Positions 43,855 through 55,756 of a DNA stretch of 64,000 nucleotides are shown here, one piece after another; position 1 is the first letter of the stretch, and the number at the start of each line of letters is the position of its first letter. The position numbers were made by a program, and so were the translations under genes. Source of the stretch: Pseudoneurospora amorphoporcata (lineage: Eukaryota > Ascomycota > Sordariomycetes > Sordariales > Sordariaceae); NCBI GenBank assembly GCA_033297205.1, contig MU859076.1, positions 210,849-274,848 of the forward strand. Reading direction: 5' to 3'. Below the pieces are notes generated by a model, which worked only from the letters and a program-made list of their open reading frames with translations, was not told the origin of the DNA and did no database searches.

Positions 43855-46800
43855 ACGGTTTTACTTTGGCGCCTCGGGTACCCGCTTCAGGTGGAGGGAG
43901 TACACTACCTGGTTTTCCTCACTTATCACATTTTTGTATTGGAGTTTTGGGAGCTAAGGCTAATCGGGTATATGGGGTCAGAATGACAATAGGCTTTGAT
44001 AGTTAGGTTTAGTGAAGCATTGTTCCCGAGTGTATCGCTGAGCATTTGCTGAATGGCATTTAGGTTGGATACATTTAATGTTACAAGCGCATCTATTTCA
44101 AACAATATGCTCATCAGGCAATAGGTTGGTGTGTGTGGCTTCCTTTTTGGCAGAAGTAGAGATGAGGTAGGTTCATAGGTTAAATGCATTTCCATAGGTT
44201 AAATGCATGAAAGCCCAGAAGAATGAAAGCGGCCGGTATGATCCCTAGGTATCTGGGCGCAACTTCCTCAAACAGACTTACCAGCAAGATGCCCTAAGGC
44301 TGGTACGTTCCTTCCTTCCTTCACAACCCGCACAATTTTCCTCTTCAGAGTCAAGTGAAAATTTCTAACAAAAGTTTTCTGGTCCAGTGGCATCTTTCAA
44401 TCCCCGCCGTCAGAACTAGCTCATCCGAGTTGCATCATCCGAATCTTCGTTCCAGAAAAGAGATCATCGCCTCCCGCTGTCTTTCGAAACTCAACCATTC
44501 TCTCACCCGAAGCATCCGGTTAGATCTCCTTTTCGGCCGGAAGCCCTTGTCTTCCTTGTCATTTGTTCTTTACTTTCTTCTCCCGCTCTCGCGTCATTTT
44601 ATCCTTCACCGGTCGTCGCAAGGAGGTGTCAGGTGTACACCGGCAGAGCTGCTTACAGCAATGCGGCATCGTGGACATTCCGGCCTCTCCGCGGTGACAC
44701 CAAATCAATATCTCCCTCGGTGTGCAAATCGAGACGGCCATTGAAGGAACAACGGACGACCAAACGGTACGTATCTTGGAACTAGCCGGGTTTGGGTGAC
44801 GTTGACCATCCCGACTTCCGCGTCGCTAACACTGCATGTCACCACAAGTACCGTACCACACATCACTTTTTCCACGAATCGCCGGGATGACGTCAAAACA
44901 CAAGGCTCCTTGTGGGATTTCCTACGGCCGCTTGATCGAAAAAATTCAATATCCAGGTCCTGGGTTGCCTTATCCAGCTACTCGGAGCCTTGTCTCGACA
45001 GAAGGATCAGACGGAACATCATCGAAACACTACCCAGGCAAGATGCTTACACCCATGGGAAATAGTACATTTCCAGGGACATGGTTATCTCTATGAGGTC
45101 TGTATCAGAACTTTTTCGAACATCGTGGTACTTCAAGCCCACCCGCATCATGGGTGGTTTATCCGAGACGGGTTTGCCTGCAATTTCTAATGCCGAATTT
45201 CCCCAGTCCCCGTCTCGTCTTTCGCCGTGCGCTCGGTTGTCATTTTGCTCGTCGGATTTAAGAGCCGCATTACATTTCCTAGGCACTCCTGGGGAAGTCC
45301 CCAGAATCATTCTGTGCAGCAGTCGACCGTTACGTACTACCACGGCAGACTGATAGACAGGGGCATATGTCACTAGGAGACCTGATAACCCTGAGTAATA
45401 ACCATGCCTGCCAATCGTTGTTCCTTTACCAGGAATAGAGCGTTCGATGTCATGACAGGAAAATTCAACAACTACCCCTTTGTCATTCACACTTGCATAG
45501 CGGGCTTCACACTAGCTTGATGCGAGGAGATCAGGGGCGTCTGGATGAATCGGCTCCATCCCGCAACGTGAAGAAGCGTGTACAAGGAGCACAACAGACT
45601 CGACGCATAATCACATGGTACGCCATCTTTTCCACTACATGACCATATCAGTAACCAAAGGCGACCAAAGTCAGGGACAACGATTGTCAGACTGAAAGGC
45701 CTGTCCTGTGAGAAACCGCCTAAACCTTTATTAGTGGCTGGGAAGCTTACAGACCGACAGCCAACATCGTTGATTCCAACACCTATGCATATGGGATGGT
45801 TGGTCTTCTGGCTGTCGACCAGACGCTGCATCCTTCCATGCTCCGGACCCTAACTTTATCTCGCCATCCCGCATGTCTTTGATCTTCTTTGGGCCAAATG
45901 AACGGAGTGGGCCTGCCATCATTGCATGCCTCTCCACCTGAGTCCGCCGGCTTGTGCAACGGTTTCACAGGCACAGAAAAGCTGACAATATAGGCGCTCG
46001 CCAAACAGTAGTCTAGAGGTAACAACATACAACTTTTCAACGTTGAAGGGGAAGATAGAAGAGTTTTCCATGAGCCCTGAATTCGCTTGACTCGTCTAAC
46101 TCCCCTCCCTGTCCTTGACATGGGCCGCACAGATGGCATAGGAGCGCAAGTTTGCTTCGGAAGGATTCTCATACATATGCTTTTCCAACCACTTCCCAGC
46201 TTTACGCGCGTATGGCGCAACATGACACTTCTTATTCACAATGGCTTCGGTAAGTAGGTGGTAACTGAACAATCCCGGCAGGAACAGAAATTGACCAAGA
46301 AAATCTCCTATATTCTGATCTTTCGTTGATTGTCTTACACGCGACTGTGAACTTCAACCACGCCAGCCCGCCACCCTAGAGGGCAGCAAAGCTTCAAGTT
46401 AGCTCACAAAGCATCCAATACCAGAGTTGTTTGTATTATTCCAGGTCACGAAGCTTTACAGTAAGATCTCGATGGGCACTTTTATGACAACCTGGGCGAA
46501 CGCAATCGCCAAGGTTACACCAACATTCACAGCGTTGACGCATTCTCGACACGGTACTTTGCTCGCATCTCGCAGCTCGCAAACGAAATTATGACCTGTT
46601 ACTGGCCAGCATCGAACAATATGTACCTTTCCGACCGTATTGGCCATACGAGGGAGGCACTTTACATACCACCACCGCCGTTAGTCTAGCCAAACTACGA
46701 CTGTGGGTGTAGATGGACATGAGATTCGCTTTGGCCATCCATCCATGGGTACGTACTTTTTTTTCACTCAATTCAATACTCAACGAAATGATTGTCCATC

Positions 46801-49130
46801 CATCATCCATCCATGCAAAACATACTTCATCGCCAGACCAAATTCTGTTGCCATGAGTCCAATCGGGAGCTTCACACCTCAAGCATTCGAATGCTGATTT
46901 TATCGTCGGCTTCACCTTGTATCTGCAGTCTCCCCAGGATCCGAGGCGTCTGTTGGCTACCACCGGACGATTACCGTTTACCGTGGCTATATTGTAGATT
47001 GAAGGCTAAGGCAGGGGAGAAATTACTAATGCATAGGAAATGAACTCTACCACACCGGCTACTGTACCATGGTATTCACAGACGCCACAATCAGTGAGTA
47101 AGCAAACATACAGAAGCTCTCATGCCATTATGACGATACTACAACTGATGGCGATGCTAAAGAGCACCACACCAGTCATAGATCTTCGCTACCGAGATCA
47201 AGTCCCCGTCGCTTCAGACAAGCCTTCGCTCCTTTGTCATGAGGAGGTCTTACTCGCAGAGTTCGATTATACAACGTCTCGGGGTCAAGAGGGAACACGG
47301 GAGCTATCTAATCTTCTTTTCTGTCTGCAGGTCAGCACTGTAGGAGCGATCAGCTTTGGTTACGTGTATGCATTGGAACTTCCAACAAACACACAAACAG
47401 ACTGAGTCCAACCAGCCCATCTCATGCCAATAACCAAACAGAAGACGAGAAGACTCGAACAAAGCCTGCAGACCGGTCAGAATCGCACACGCTGTTTGTA
47501 CGGCAATACTTGACCGACTTCATCGCATCTTGCTAGCATAATCAATCTCATCACGCAATGCTCCTGAGATTGGATATAGCCGGCTCGATTTGAATTCCGA
47601 GGACGGCATCTAAGGAAGGGCATAGCACATTGAAGTCCATTATTTTGCTTCGGCAACGACATGCCGTTACCCTTGACGCAAATGTCCTTCCTTCTGTGCT
47701 CCAGTCTCGCAAGGATTTGACAAATCCAAAGCAGAACTATATACCCTGAGGCAAGGAAGTAGCGTCGCAAGGGCTTGATGCAAGTAAAGGCGAAGAAGGA
47801 CAGAAGGACACCGAAAGATACAGGCTTTGTGAGGGTGCCGGAAACTGGACACCGGAGATACTAGAGACACGGAGCGCCCCGGCATGACACAAATGTCTCT
47901 ATGTGAAAGGAGACTACCCTGCGCTGGTAAAGTATAAACCTACAAGGATACAACAAGCCCGTCTCTCCAAGGTCTCGATTGGCAGACTGCACTATTACCT
48001 TCCCTGTTCCCTTTAGAGCACAGCGTTGCTCAAACCAATACCAGGACGGTGATGTAGGATTTACCCACAAATTTCCAGCTTCCTGGGTCACACGTATGGT
48101 ATCTAACATTGAGCCTGCAGGGGAAGCGTGGGGTGATGTAAAGAAGAGAATGGAGCGATGGAAATCTTTCCCTGATACCTCACACTGCAAGACCCGCCGG
48201 TAGGTGGTCTTCTTTCAACGCTTCATTCTCTGGCCCGCTCCTGTCGAAAGCTATATATGACGGCTAACTACTTCCTGTCGCGTACCCACACCAAAACAGT
48301 ATAGAGAGAAGGACGACGACTACTATCGAGGTCAGCCGTCTACGGCCTGGCAGAGGGACTCAAAGGAGGTAGTACTCTGCTACGAAGATTGCTTCTTATC
48401 GCCAAGGTTCCAGCATAACCCCAGCCCGTGGTCAACCTGCATGTACAGCCAGGTCTGGGACTGATGGAGAAGGTTCCTTGTTCATCGAGGTGTATCGACT
48501 TGAGATGTACCTTGACCGAGTGTGGTGGGGGCTTTCTGCGATAGGCCTTGGCCCTGACCATCTTTTCCCACATCTTCCCCGTCTTCCTGTCTATAATGAC
48601 TGACCGCGTGACCATAGGTACGAAGAATTCATGCACGCTAGATTACCGGTAAAGTTTGGATCCGAATTGGGCGTTATGTCTGCATTGCCCATCACCCGCC
48701 AGCCCCAAGTCTGTTGATTGATGCTCATTGACAGCCGCTGGCCATTCAGGGGATCATCACAGCAATGATGAGAATTCACGATCTTAACAAGTGGAAGAGT
48801 CTTGGTTCCTGCGATATCTGTGTCGTTTCTGCTATAAAAGCCGGAAACGCCCACCATCAGAGGGGAAAGTCAGAAGCTGGCTCTCAGCAGAAACAGCTTC
48901 ATCACATTCTTCCCTTTATCCAAGAGCTCGACCACAAACCCACCGCTCATGATCTCGTTACCAAGTTCACCAACCAGCGTAACCCGAGTCGTCCTCCTGC
49001 TATCTGCAGTACTGGAATCTTCATAGCAACTACAACACTGATCAGCCACTTGGTCTCGACCACCGCCACTAAAGCCACTCGGCCATTCACCTATTCTTTC
49101 AGAGCAATCCAGGCTCCCACGGAAAGAATC
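43855..49130. other. 5.3-kb region without a supported gene
   Basis: Many frames of 60-150 codons exist on both strands, often overlapping, none with a domain I recognise. A 16-bp direct repeat lies at 44174-44209. Base composition looks ordinary, not the AT-rich pattern of heavily RIP-mutated repeats. Candidate locations for non-coding RNAs or small spliced genes. Confidence 0.45.
44174..44209 (+). repeat. Short direct repeat (CATAGGTTAAATGCAT twice)
   Basis: Two copies of a 16-bp sequence, at 44174-44189 and 44193-44208, are separated by three bases. Confidence 0.9.
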
Positions 49131-49520
49131 ATGCCTCACAGCGTGAGAGTCAACGATCCAACAGCTATTGATGCTGACCTCCAAGGGTTGGTGCCACCAC
49201 ATCCTCTGCTTTTGCAAGGTGAAATGGGAGGAGGTTTGGGGTGATGTCTGTGTGGAAAGGCGAAGGTTCAAGTGTGAGAGTGTGTTGTTCATTGCCTCAC
49301 CACCGTTTTTCTACATAGCTCCTCCTTCCAACAGCAGCAAGACCGGAACAACTCGTCACCCGTCAATCATAACAACAGAAATCACAGCACCACCCCTAGC
49401 ACAAGCACCACTGATAACCCCATGCTGGTTCGCTGGCAGGAGGAGCGAAAACGGAGCAATTTGCCTATCACCGAGACGCTTATTGGACAGGCCATGCGAC
49501 GCAGTGGTGGTAGTACATGA
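49131..49520 (+). CDS. Candidate small two-exon gene, unknown product
   Basis: Tentative exons are 49131-49186 and 49319-49520, 85 aa. The start MPHSVRVNDPTAIDADLQG is followed by a GTTGGT donor, the same odd donor seen in the serine incorporator gene. A strong acceptor (CCGTTTTTCTACATAG) leads to a Gln/Asn/Ser/Thr-rich stretch and then NPMLVRWQEERKRSN and TETLIGQAMRRSGG before TGA. A rival reading uses a GTGAAA donor at 49213 and another frame, which continues HEARRDDGRKVDWIGDSL to a GTAAGT donor near 49571. The two frames meet within GTGGTGGTAGTA, so a one-base frameshift or sequence error is possible. No family recognised; low certainty. Confidence 0.35.
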
Positions 49521-49678
49521 GGCCAGACGCGATGATGGGCGGAAGGTTGATTGGATAGGGGATTCGTTAGGTAAGTTACCTCACTGCAACTGACACTTAC
49601 CTTTCGCGATGGTCCTCGACCTGTTGGCTCCCATTGAATGGCCTGGTATCACTAACCCTTATGACAGTTTTCTCGCAG

Positions 49679-49703
49679 TATTATTATTATTATTATTATT
49701 ATT
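49679..49703 (+). repeat. TTA trinucleotide microsatellite
   Basis: About eight TTA/TAT units in a row, followed by T and ACG. Confidence 0.9.
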
Positions 49704-52278
49704 TTTACGTTGTGGGTTTACTCGCTTATTCCTTAGCTCACCAGGCAATGGACGTACAATGTACAACACATCCAAGGTGGTCTTGGCCTTTAGCAAACGG
49801 GGACAGGAACAGGAAGGCAGGGTAGAAGAAAAGACAATGAAAGAGAGGAAATTCGGAAGCTCACTGGTGCTCTGACTGACAGATATGGAGGGCTGGACAC
49901 ACGACTCAAGTGTTACGGGCGGCTAACGAGAGGGTAGGGGTGAGGGAAAGGGTAAAGGGGGTGGGGGGTGTTCGAGTCTTCACCCTCGTGTCAAGATCGA
50001 GGGGGCACCCTGCTGGCTTTCTATCGCTCTCTGGCAGTCTCCTGGCAGCCTGGACCCGCGTTCGGACGCAAGCACAAGAAGCAGCTAAGCAGCACGCACA
50101 ACATGTATTACCAAGGATAACGGTCTCGGGCATTCACCTTGCAGTTTTGCGGGGAGAAATCCGGCACATTTGAGTGGAGGACGTTACGGAGAAAGCGAGG
50201 AGGGGAAGGCAGGCTATCAAGGCGGTCAAGGGGCGTCTGGACAAATTGCGTTGTTTGTGGAACGAACGGCGTACAAGGACACGAACCTCTTTCTCTATCT
50301 GGTGGATTATTCCATTTCTTTGTCTTTTTCCGATTTTCTCTCTTGCGGCCACAAGCCCTGAGCTTCCATGCCTGCCATGTCTGTGCCATGACGGGACAGG
50401 AATGACAGGCATGGCATGGCAAGCATGGGAAAGCATGGCGGTGGCAACAAATCCCGTATGTGTACAACAACGGTGCGAGTTACTCATGTGTGACCTGCGG
50501 ATGGCTTTTTCTCGGGAAGGGCAGGCAAAGCTGAGATGGGCTGGATCGGGCCGAGAGAAGGGATTTCGGGCTTTCGGAGTGTATAAGCACTGGGTTGGCA
50601 CTGAGCTTCCTTGTTGGATCGATACCCCCGGGGAGGTTATAATGTTTCCTATTTTTGTTATTATTCCGGGGGGCAGCGTCGTTTGATATGGATAGTCTTT
50701 TCTTGTCCATTCATAACCCCCTTTTCATCTCACAAGTCTAAGTTTCCTCATGTTTATCGCGTCTGTATGCCTCACAACGTTCATTCTGTTCCTTCTCGCT
50801 CCGAATTTTTCATCGCCCAACCAAAATACTCACACGAAGTCGATCGTGGCCTGGTGTCGATGAGTTTAGCCCTCGATCTCCCCCCTACATCGTCCTCTTG
50901 CGAACAAATACCATGCACTTTTTCCTTACCCATTATCCAGGGAGTGTCCGTATCTCACCACCCTTGTTATATCCAGTCATCCCAGCGAAGCTCTGTGTTA
51001 CCTAGTTCCTTTGACTTTTGTGGTAATCCGGAAAAATCCCATGCATGCTTGAACCCCGTTACTACATATACATCTACTTATCTAAAAGACACTCCCGCAC
51101 ACACGGGCCCTCTCTTTCCCATACAAAGTCGTGCTTTCTCATCCAAGGGGCTCCTCCTCTCATCCCCTCGTCCTCGTTCTCCTTCGTCGGTCGAAGATTC
51201 CCCGACGGCAGTATTCAGCAATCGATCCGGGCCTTATACGTACCGCCCCCGCCCCGTCCCGTCCCAACCCTCGGTTTCCTTTCGATCGGCTCCCGTTCCA
51301 ACCATTCAGTTTCCAATTCGGTTCCGGTTCGGCTCACCAGCCACCCGTTTCAGTTTTCACCCTTCTTACCCTGTCAGCCTCATCATGCATACACTTGTGT
51401 GTACTTGTGGAGAAGAAGAACAGACAACATGAATAGGCGGGTGGCTTGTACTTACCTTCCCAAAGGGCCCAAAAAAAAGCTCGAAACATTTGCGTCTATG
51501 GCCCATGCTTAAACAGTCCTCAGCTTTTCTTTTTACCGACGAGACTTATTTTCATTCTGATATGCCTTTTTTTTTTCTTTCTTTTTTTTTTTTGGATGGT
51601 TTTGCCGAGTCGAGCTTCAGGTTGCTACTGTCGCGTTGTCGTGAAGTGGAACGGTAAAAGGGGGTGTTGGTGTAGCGTTTGAGCAGTGTTAGATTGCCAT
51701 AAGCTAGTCCGTGACTTGGGAGACTCTCTCGAGAGCCAGTGTGCAAGTGTTTACTTGTATCTCCCCGGTAACGCTGTTATTACGTTTCTTTTCTGTTCAT
51801 GCTTAACAACTAAGCCTGCACAAGGTCTATTTGGGCATCTATCTCGCTGGATGACGGGTAATAGTAAATCAGAGGGCATAAACACGTTTTGCCACTGATG
51901 AATTTGGGTTCAAGGTGATGTTTGTCTTGATCTTGACTTCCTTTTTATTCCATATCATCTTCCGATGAGCAGTAGTATCCGTCTCATCTGTCTTTCATCT
52001 CATCGTTGCCTGTCATATCAACGCGGCCCGACCCAACAATTCATTCATCCGTTCAACCCATGTAGGAAGACCGTCCCATGACATTGTCTCCTTCGTCCCG
52101 TATCCCACTTCATCTGGTATAAAAATGTAACACACATTGCACCGTATCGCCCCCACACAAATACAGTAAACAGATCTGTCGGATCTTTTCCTCTTCCTTT
52201 GGTCTCATATCTGTCTAAGATATATTCATGTCATGCGAAAGAGATAACAACAACAAAATTGGTATAAAACGTTCTGTC

Positions 52279-52284
<6 letters not shown>

Positions 52285-52310
<26 letters not shown>
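52285..52310 (+). repeat. Poly(T) tract, 26 nt (poly(A) on the transcribed sense of met-2)
   Basis: The run ends three bases from the met-2 stop codon. On the minus strand the order is stop TAG, AGG, then 26 A. Confidence 0.95.
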
Positions 52311-52313
52311 CCT

Positions 52314-53726
52314 CTAAGCGATAGGAGCAGCAGTGGTCTCAGCAGCAGCGCCTTCCGCGGTGTTAGCGTGGAAGCCATCTATCGTGAGAGTAACGGCACC
52401 GGCTTGGACAAGCTGTTGTACGAATTAGGTTAGTTTCCATTCCCAAATGAAACGACATGATAGACAAATGAAACTTACAGCACGCGACAAATCATCAATC
52501 AAATCATCCGCATCCTCAATACCAACACACAACCGAATGATGTCCTCGGGCATCTGCCTTTCGGCGCGCGTCTTGGCATCAATGGAGGCATGGCTCATGC
52601 GGCAAGGCATGCTGATGAGCGAGTTCACGCAGCCGAAACTAACCGAGATACCCCAGAGCCTCGCGGCCTCGACGATGCGCTCGCTCAGCGCCACATCGCC
52701 AGTCTCGAATGACAGCACGGCGCCGGCGCCGCGGGCCATCGACCAGTGCAGATCGTACTGCGGGTGCGACTTGAGACCAGGGTAGCGCACCTTGAAGCCG
52801 TGCGACTCGAGGAACTCGGCGATGCGCTGCGCGTTGGCCTGCTGCTTCTCCATGCGGATGGCCAGGGTCTTGACGCCGCGCATGAGGAGGAATGAGTCGT
52901 TGGGCGAGAGACCGCAACCGGTGGCGTTGATGGTGAAGAACATCTTGTCGCCCAGCTCCGTGTCGTTGACGGCGATGACACCCGCCATGATGTCGTGGTG
53001 GCCCGAGAGGTACTTGGTGCCGGACTCGTAGACGATGTCGGCGCCCACGTCGAGCGGGTTGAAAAGCATGGGCGAGAGCATGGTGTTGTCGACGACAACC
53101 ACGGCCTTCTCATTGGCCTCGTGTGTGATGCGTGCGATGGTGGGGATGTCGCAGATCTTGATCAGAGGGTTCGTGGGGGTCTCGAGCAGGACCATGGCGG
53201 TCTTAGGGGTGATGATCTGGCGCACACTTTCGACGTTGGTGGTGTCGACGTGGTGAACGACCACGCCCTGGTTGTTCTTGAGGTAGGTCAGAAGGCGGTT
53301 GGTGCCGCCGTAGAGGTCGTCGCCGGTAATGACCTCATCGCCAGGCTTCAGCAGGCGGGTGATAACGTCGAGCGCGCCCATGCCGGAGCTGACGGACAAG
53401 CAGCGGTTCGCGTTCATGATCTTGGCCAAGTGGCGCTCGAGATGGGTGCGGGTCGGGTTGCCGGAGCGGGTGTAGTCGTACTCGCTACCACCGTTGGAGG
53501 ACGACTGCTTGAAGGTGGCGGACTGGTAGATAGGGATGCTCGAGGCGCCATACTGGTCCTTGGTCTCGGTGTAAACGAGCTCGGTGGCGAGCGCATATCT
53601 TCTCCCGCCATTGTGAGGGCTCGAGGGTGCGGGCGATGGCGGGAGATGGTGGCCGTCAAGATCTAAACGAGAAAAGACCTTTTTGGCGGCTTGCGCGGCC
53701 GGGCTGTCACTGTTGGGGGTCGACAT
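52314..53726 (-). CDS. met-2: Cystathionine beta-lyase (PLP-dependent)
   Basis: Exons 53726-52479 and 52412-52314 give 448 aa. The Cys/Met-metabolism PLP fold is clear: YDYTRSGNPTRTHLE, SVSSGMGALD, GDDLYGGTNRLL, LETPTNPLIKICD, VVDNTMLSP and the PLP lysine at Lys238 in YESGTKYLSGHHDIMAG. It splits cystathionine to homocysteine, ammonia and pyruvate in methionine synthesis. The Ser/Gly-His-His-Asp context and length suit fungal cystathionine beta-lyase (Neurospora met-2, yeast STR3) better than gamma-synthase. A Ser/Pro-rich N-terminal extension (1-45) lacks a clear targeting signal. A TGAGTCA general-control-type site lies about 160 bases upstream (53886-53892). The last 32 residues come from a second exon after a 66-nt intron. 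Confidence 0.93.
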
Positions 53727-55756
53727 TGTTGTCGTGGTGAAGATGTGGTTTGGTGGTGAAAAGGTTGCAGAGGCTGTTACCGCTTCTGTATAGCTTCTCA
53801 GTGTCGGTGCTGCTGCTGTGCTGGCGTAGTACCGGTAGTATGGAAGGTATGGCTGGGATGAAACGGATAGATGCCGATGGTGTGATGAGTCAAAGCGATC
53901 GGTCTTTTGAATGGGGCAGGTCTAGGCGATATGCGGCGGCAGGAGCGAAGAACGGACGTTTGTTGTGGATCTGGAGATGCTGGTGTGGTACGTGGACCTG
54001 GCTGGGCCTGGATGGAGGGGCAATTGAAGTTGGTAGCTGGACGTTAAAGTCTTTCAGTTGGGAGGACGGGTCATACAAATCCGAGTTGAGTCGGGGGGGT
54101 GGGTAAGTGGTTTAGTATTATTGATCGTAGAGTATAAACATGCAAGAAGAGAGGAAAGGAAAATGGCGAATTGAGGGACAGTTATAAGACGAAACCGATT
54201 TCGACGGGCAACGGTGGATTCGGGGCGATGTCGTGCCAGTGACTCCCCGGTTGGACGAGTTAAAACCCCTGGTTCCCCAAGATTTATGCCCGGTGTGGAT
54301 GGTGGATGTGTCGATGACTGGCGCGTGGACGGGACTGGATGTCCGGGTGGATGCCCGAACTGGGGACGGCATTCGGGGTGGTGGGGTGTTCAGGTTGTCA
54401 CCCTCTTTGCTGTTGCCGTCCAGCGGTACATTGGTGCCGAGGACAGAAGCTACACTACAATTGTGGTCCCTTGCAGCAGTTGCCGCCGTCCATACAGTTG
54501 CTGTCCTCGACCGCTTCTCGCCTTTTTGTTTTATTTCTTTCATCCAAACGAATTGTGCCAGCAGTTGAGATTGAGAATCATCCCAACATCTATCTAGGAC
54601 CACTTATATTATACGGTTACGTCGTGATACCCACACCCGATGATGGCAACGTGAACCTTACTGTGTCCTTCATCCCCAGCGTAGGTAAAGACACCTCGCC
54701 ATGGTATCCCATTCCCCACCGGATAATATCTCTTTCGCCATCCTTTGCGACACATTGAGTCTACCGTCTCTACCGTTCTTGTCCGACCATCGGCGTTGCG
54801 ATGTGGCTCCGCTTTCAGCCCGGTGTCGCATTGAGACAGAAACCCGGGGATCCACGATGGCAAGGTACCCCGCCCGCCCGCCACGTCTCGCTGCCCCATG
54901 AGGTAACCGGCTATCTTTGGGAACGTAGACCCTGGTCTATTTAGGTTAATACTGCTGTGGGGCTTTGAGAATGACGTGCTTGGCCCCCAGCTGTTCGCCG
55001 ACATTTATCAGAAGTTCACAGAACACAGAACGGGAGACCGAAACGAAACGGACCGAGTTCATCGGCATGTTATGTTTCTGATGTTGTTCCGTTTGGGTTG
55101 ACCGAAGACATTATTGATATTGCAACCTCTATTTGTTTCAGGAGACAGCTGAAGGATTAGGCAGTAGTCGTCACACTGAAGGCCTCAAAAGCCTCAGACA
55201 GACAGGTCAGGAAACCAACAGGCAAATCAAGAGCCGGCCCAGACAACCCTCAGTGTTCTGCACAGCCTTGAATGGCTTGAACACCTTGCCGCATGAGAAC
55301 ATCAAAAAGGAAACGAGGCTGTATATTGACAGTTTTGGATCGCATATTTCTGCCTGGAAAGGTCGGACTCGGGGATATTGGTTCCTGGGTCACACGCGGG
55401 TAGGACCGATTCGAATCGTTCCATGAGACTTCCAGAAACCAAGCCCACAGATATCAAGTTAAGGCTACCAGTAAAAGGCGAGAGTTCTATCCGATTCAAT
55501 AAACTGCGCCTCCGTCTCCTGATATGATATGTCCTGTAGTGTGTACTGTTCCTATTCCTCTACCTGGTCATAACACATGCCCTATAACCAGTCTTTTGAG
55601 ATAATCATCATATGACGCTCGTGATACTTTCCTTTCCAAAAAGATCCGCTGTCCTTTGATCCTACACTAAATTCTGCTTGCTTGGCTGGCTGGCACTTTG
55701 TTTCTTTTGTAATCCCACTTTTTCAGGGGGCGCTGCCCACATCCACACATTACCTC
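53727..55756. other. Intergenic: met-2 promoter to MSP1 3' end
   Basis: Contains TGAGTCA at 53886-53892 near met-2. Several frames near 54118-54758 overlap on both strands without domains. No gene supported. Confidence 0.5.
53886..53892 (-). promoter_or_regulatory. Candidate CPC1/Gcn4-type site upstream of met-2
   Basis: TGAGTCA is the reverse complement of the general amino-acid control consensus TGACTCA. It is about 160 bases from the start codon of a methionine-pathway gene. A 7-mer like this occurs by chance several times in 64 kb, so position is the main support. Confidence 0.4.

Larger units (their letters stand above)
49521..52313. other. 2.8-kb region 3' of cystathionine beta-lyase
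   Basis: No confident gene. There is a splice-like pair (GTAAGT near 49571, CTAAC then GACAG at about 49652-49669) that may belong to the small candidate gene to the left. A TTA microsatellite, a GCATGG-rich inverted repeat (50366-50414) and pyrimidine-rich sequence (50690-51400) follow. A 273-codon frame at 50611-51432 begins with TTG and is Ser/Pro-rich. Confidence 0.45.

Noticed and set aside
45047..46223. Successive minus-strand frames that looked like exons of one gene
   Set aside because: I found no frame-consistent splice joins with good branch sites and no recognisable motif.
50611..51432. 273-codon plus-strand frame
   Set aside because: It begins at TTG, is Ser/Pro-rich because the strand is pyrimidine-rich, and has no domain or clear start context.
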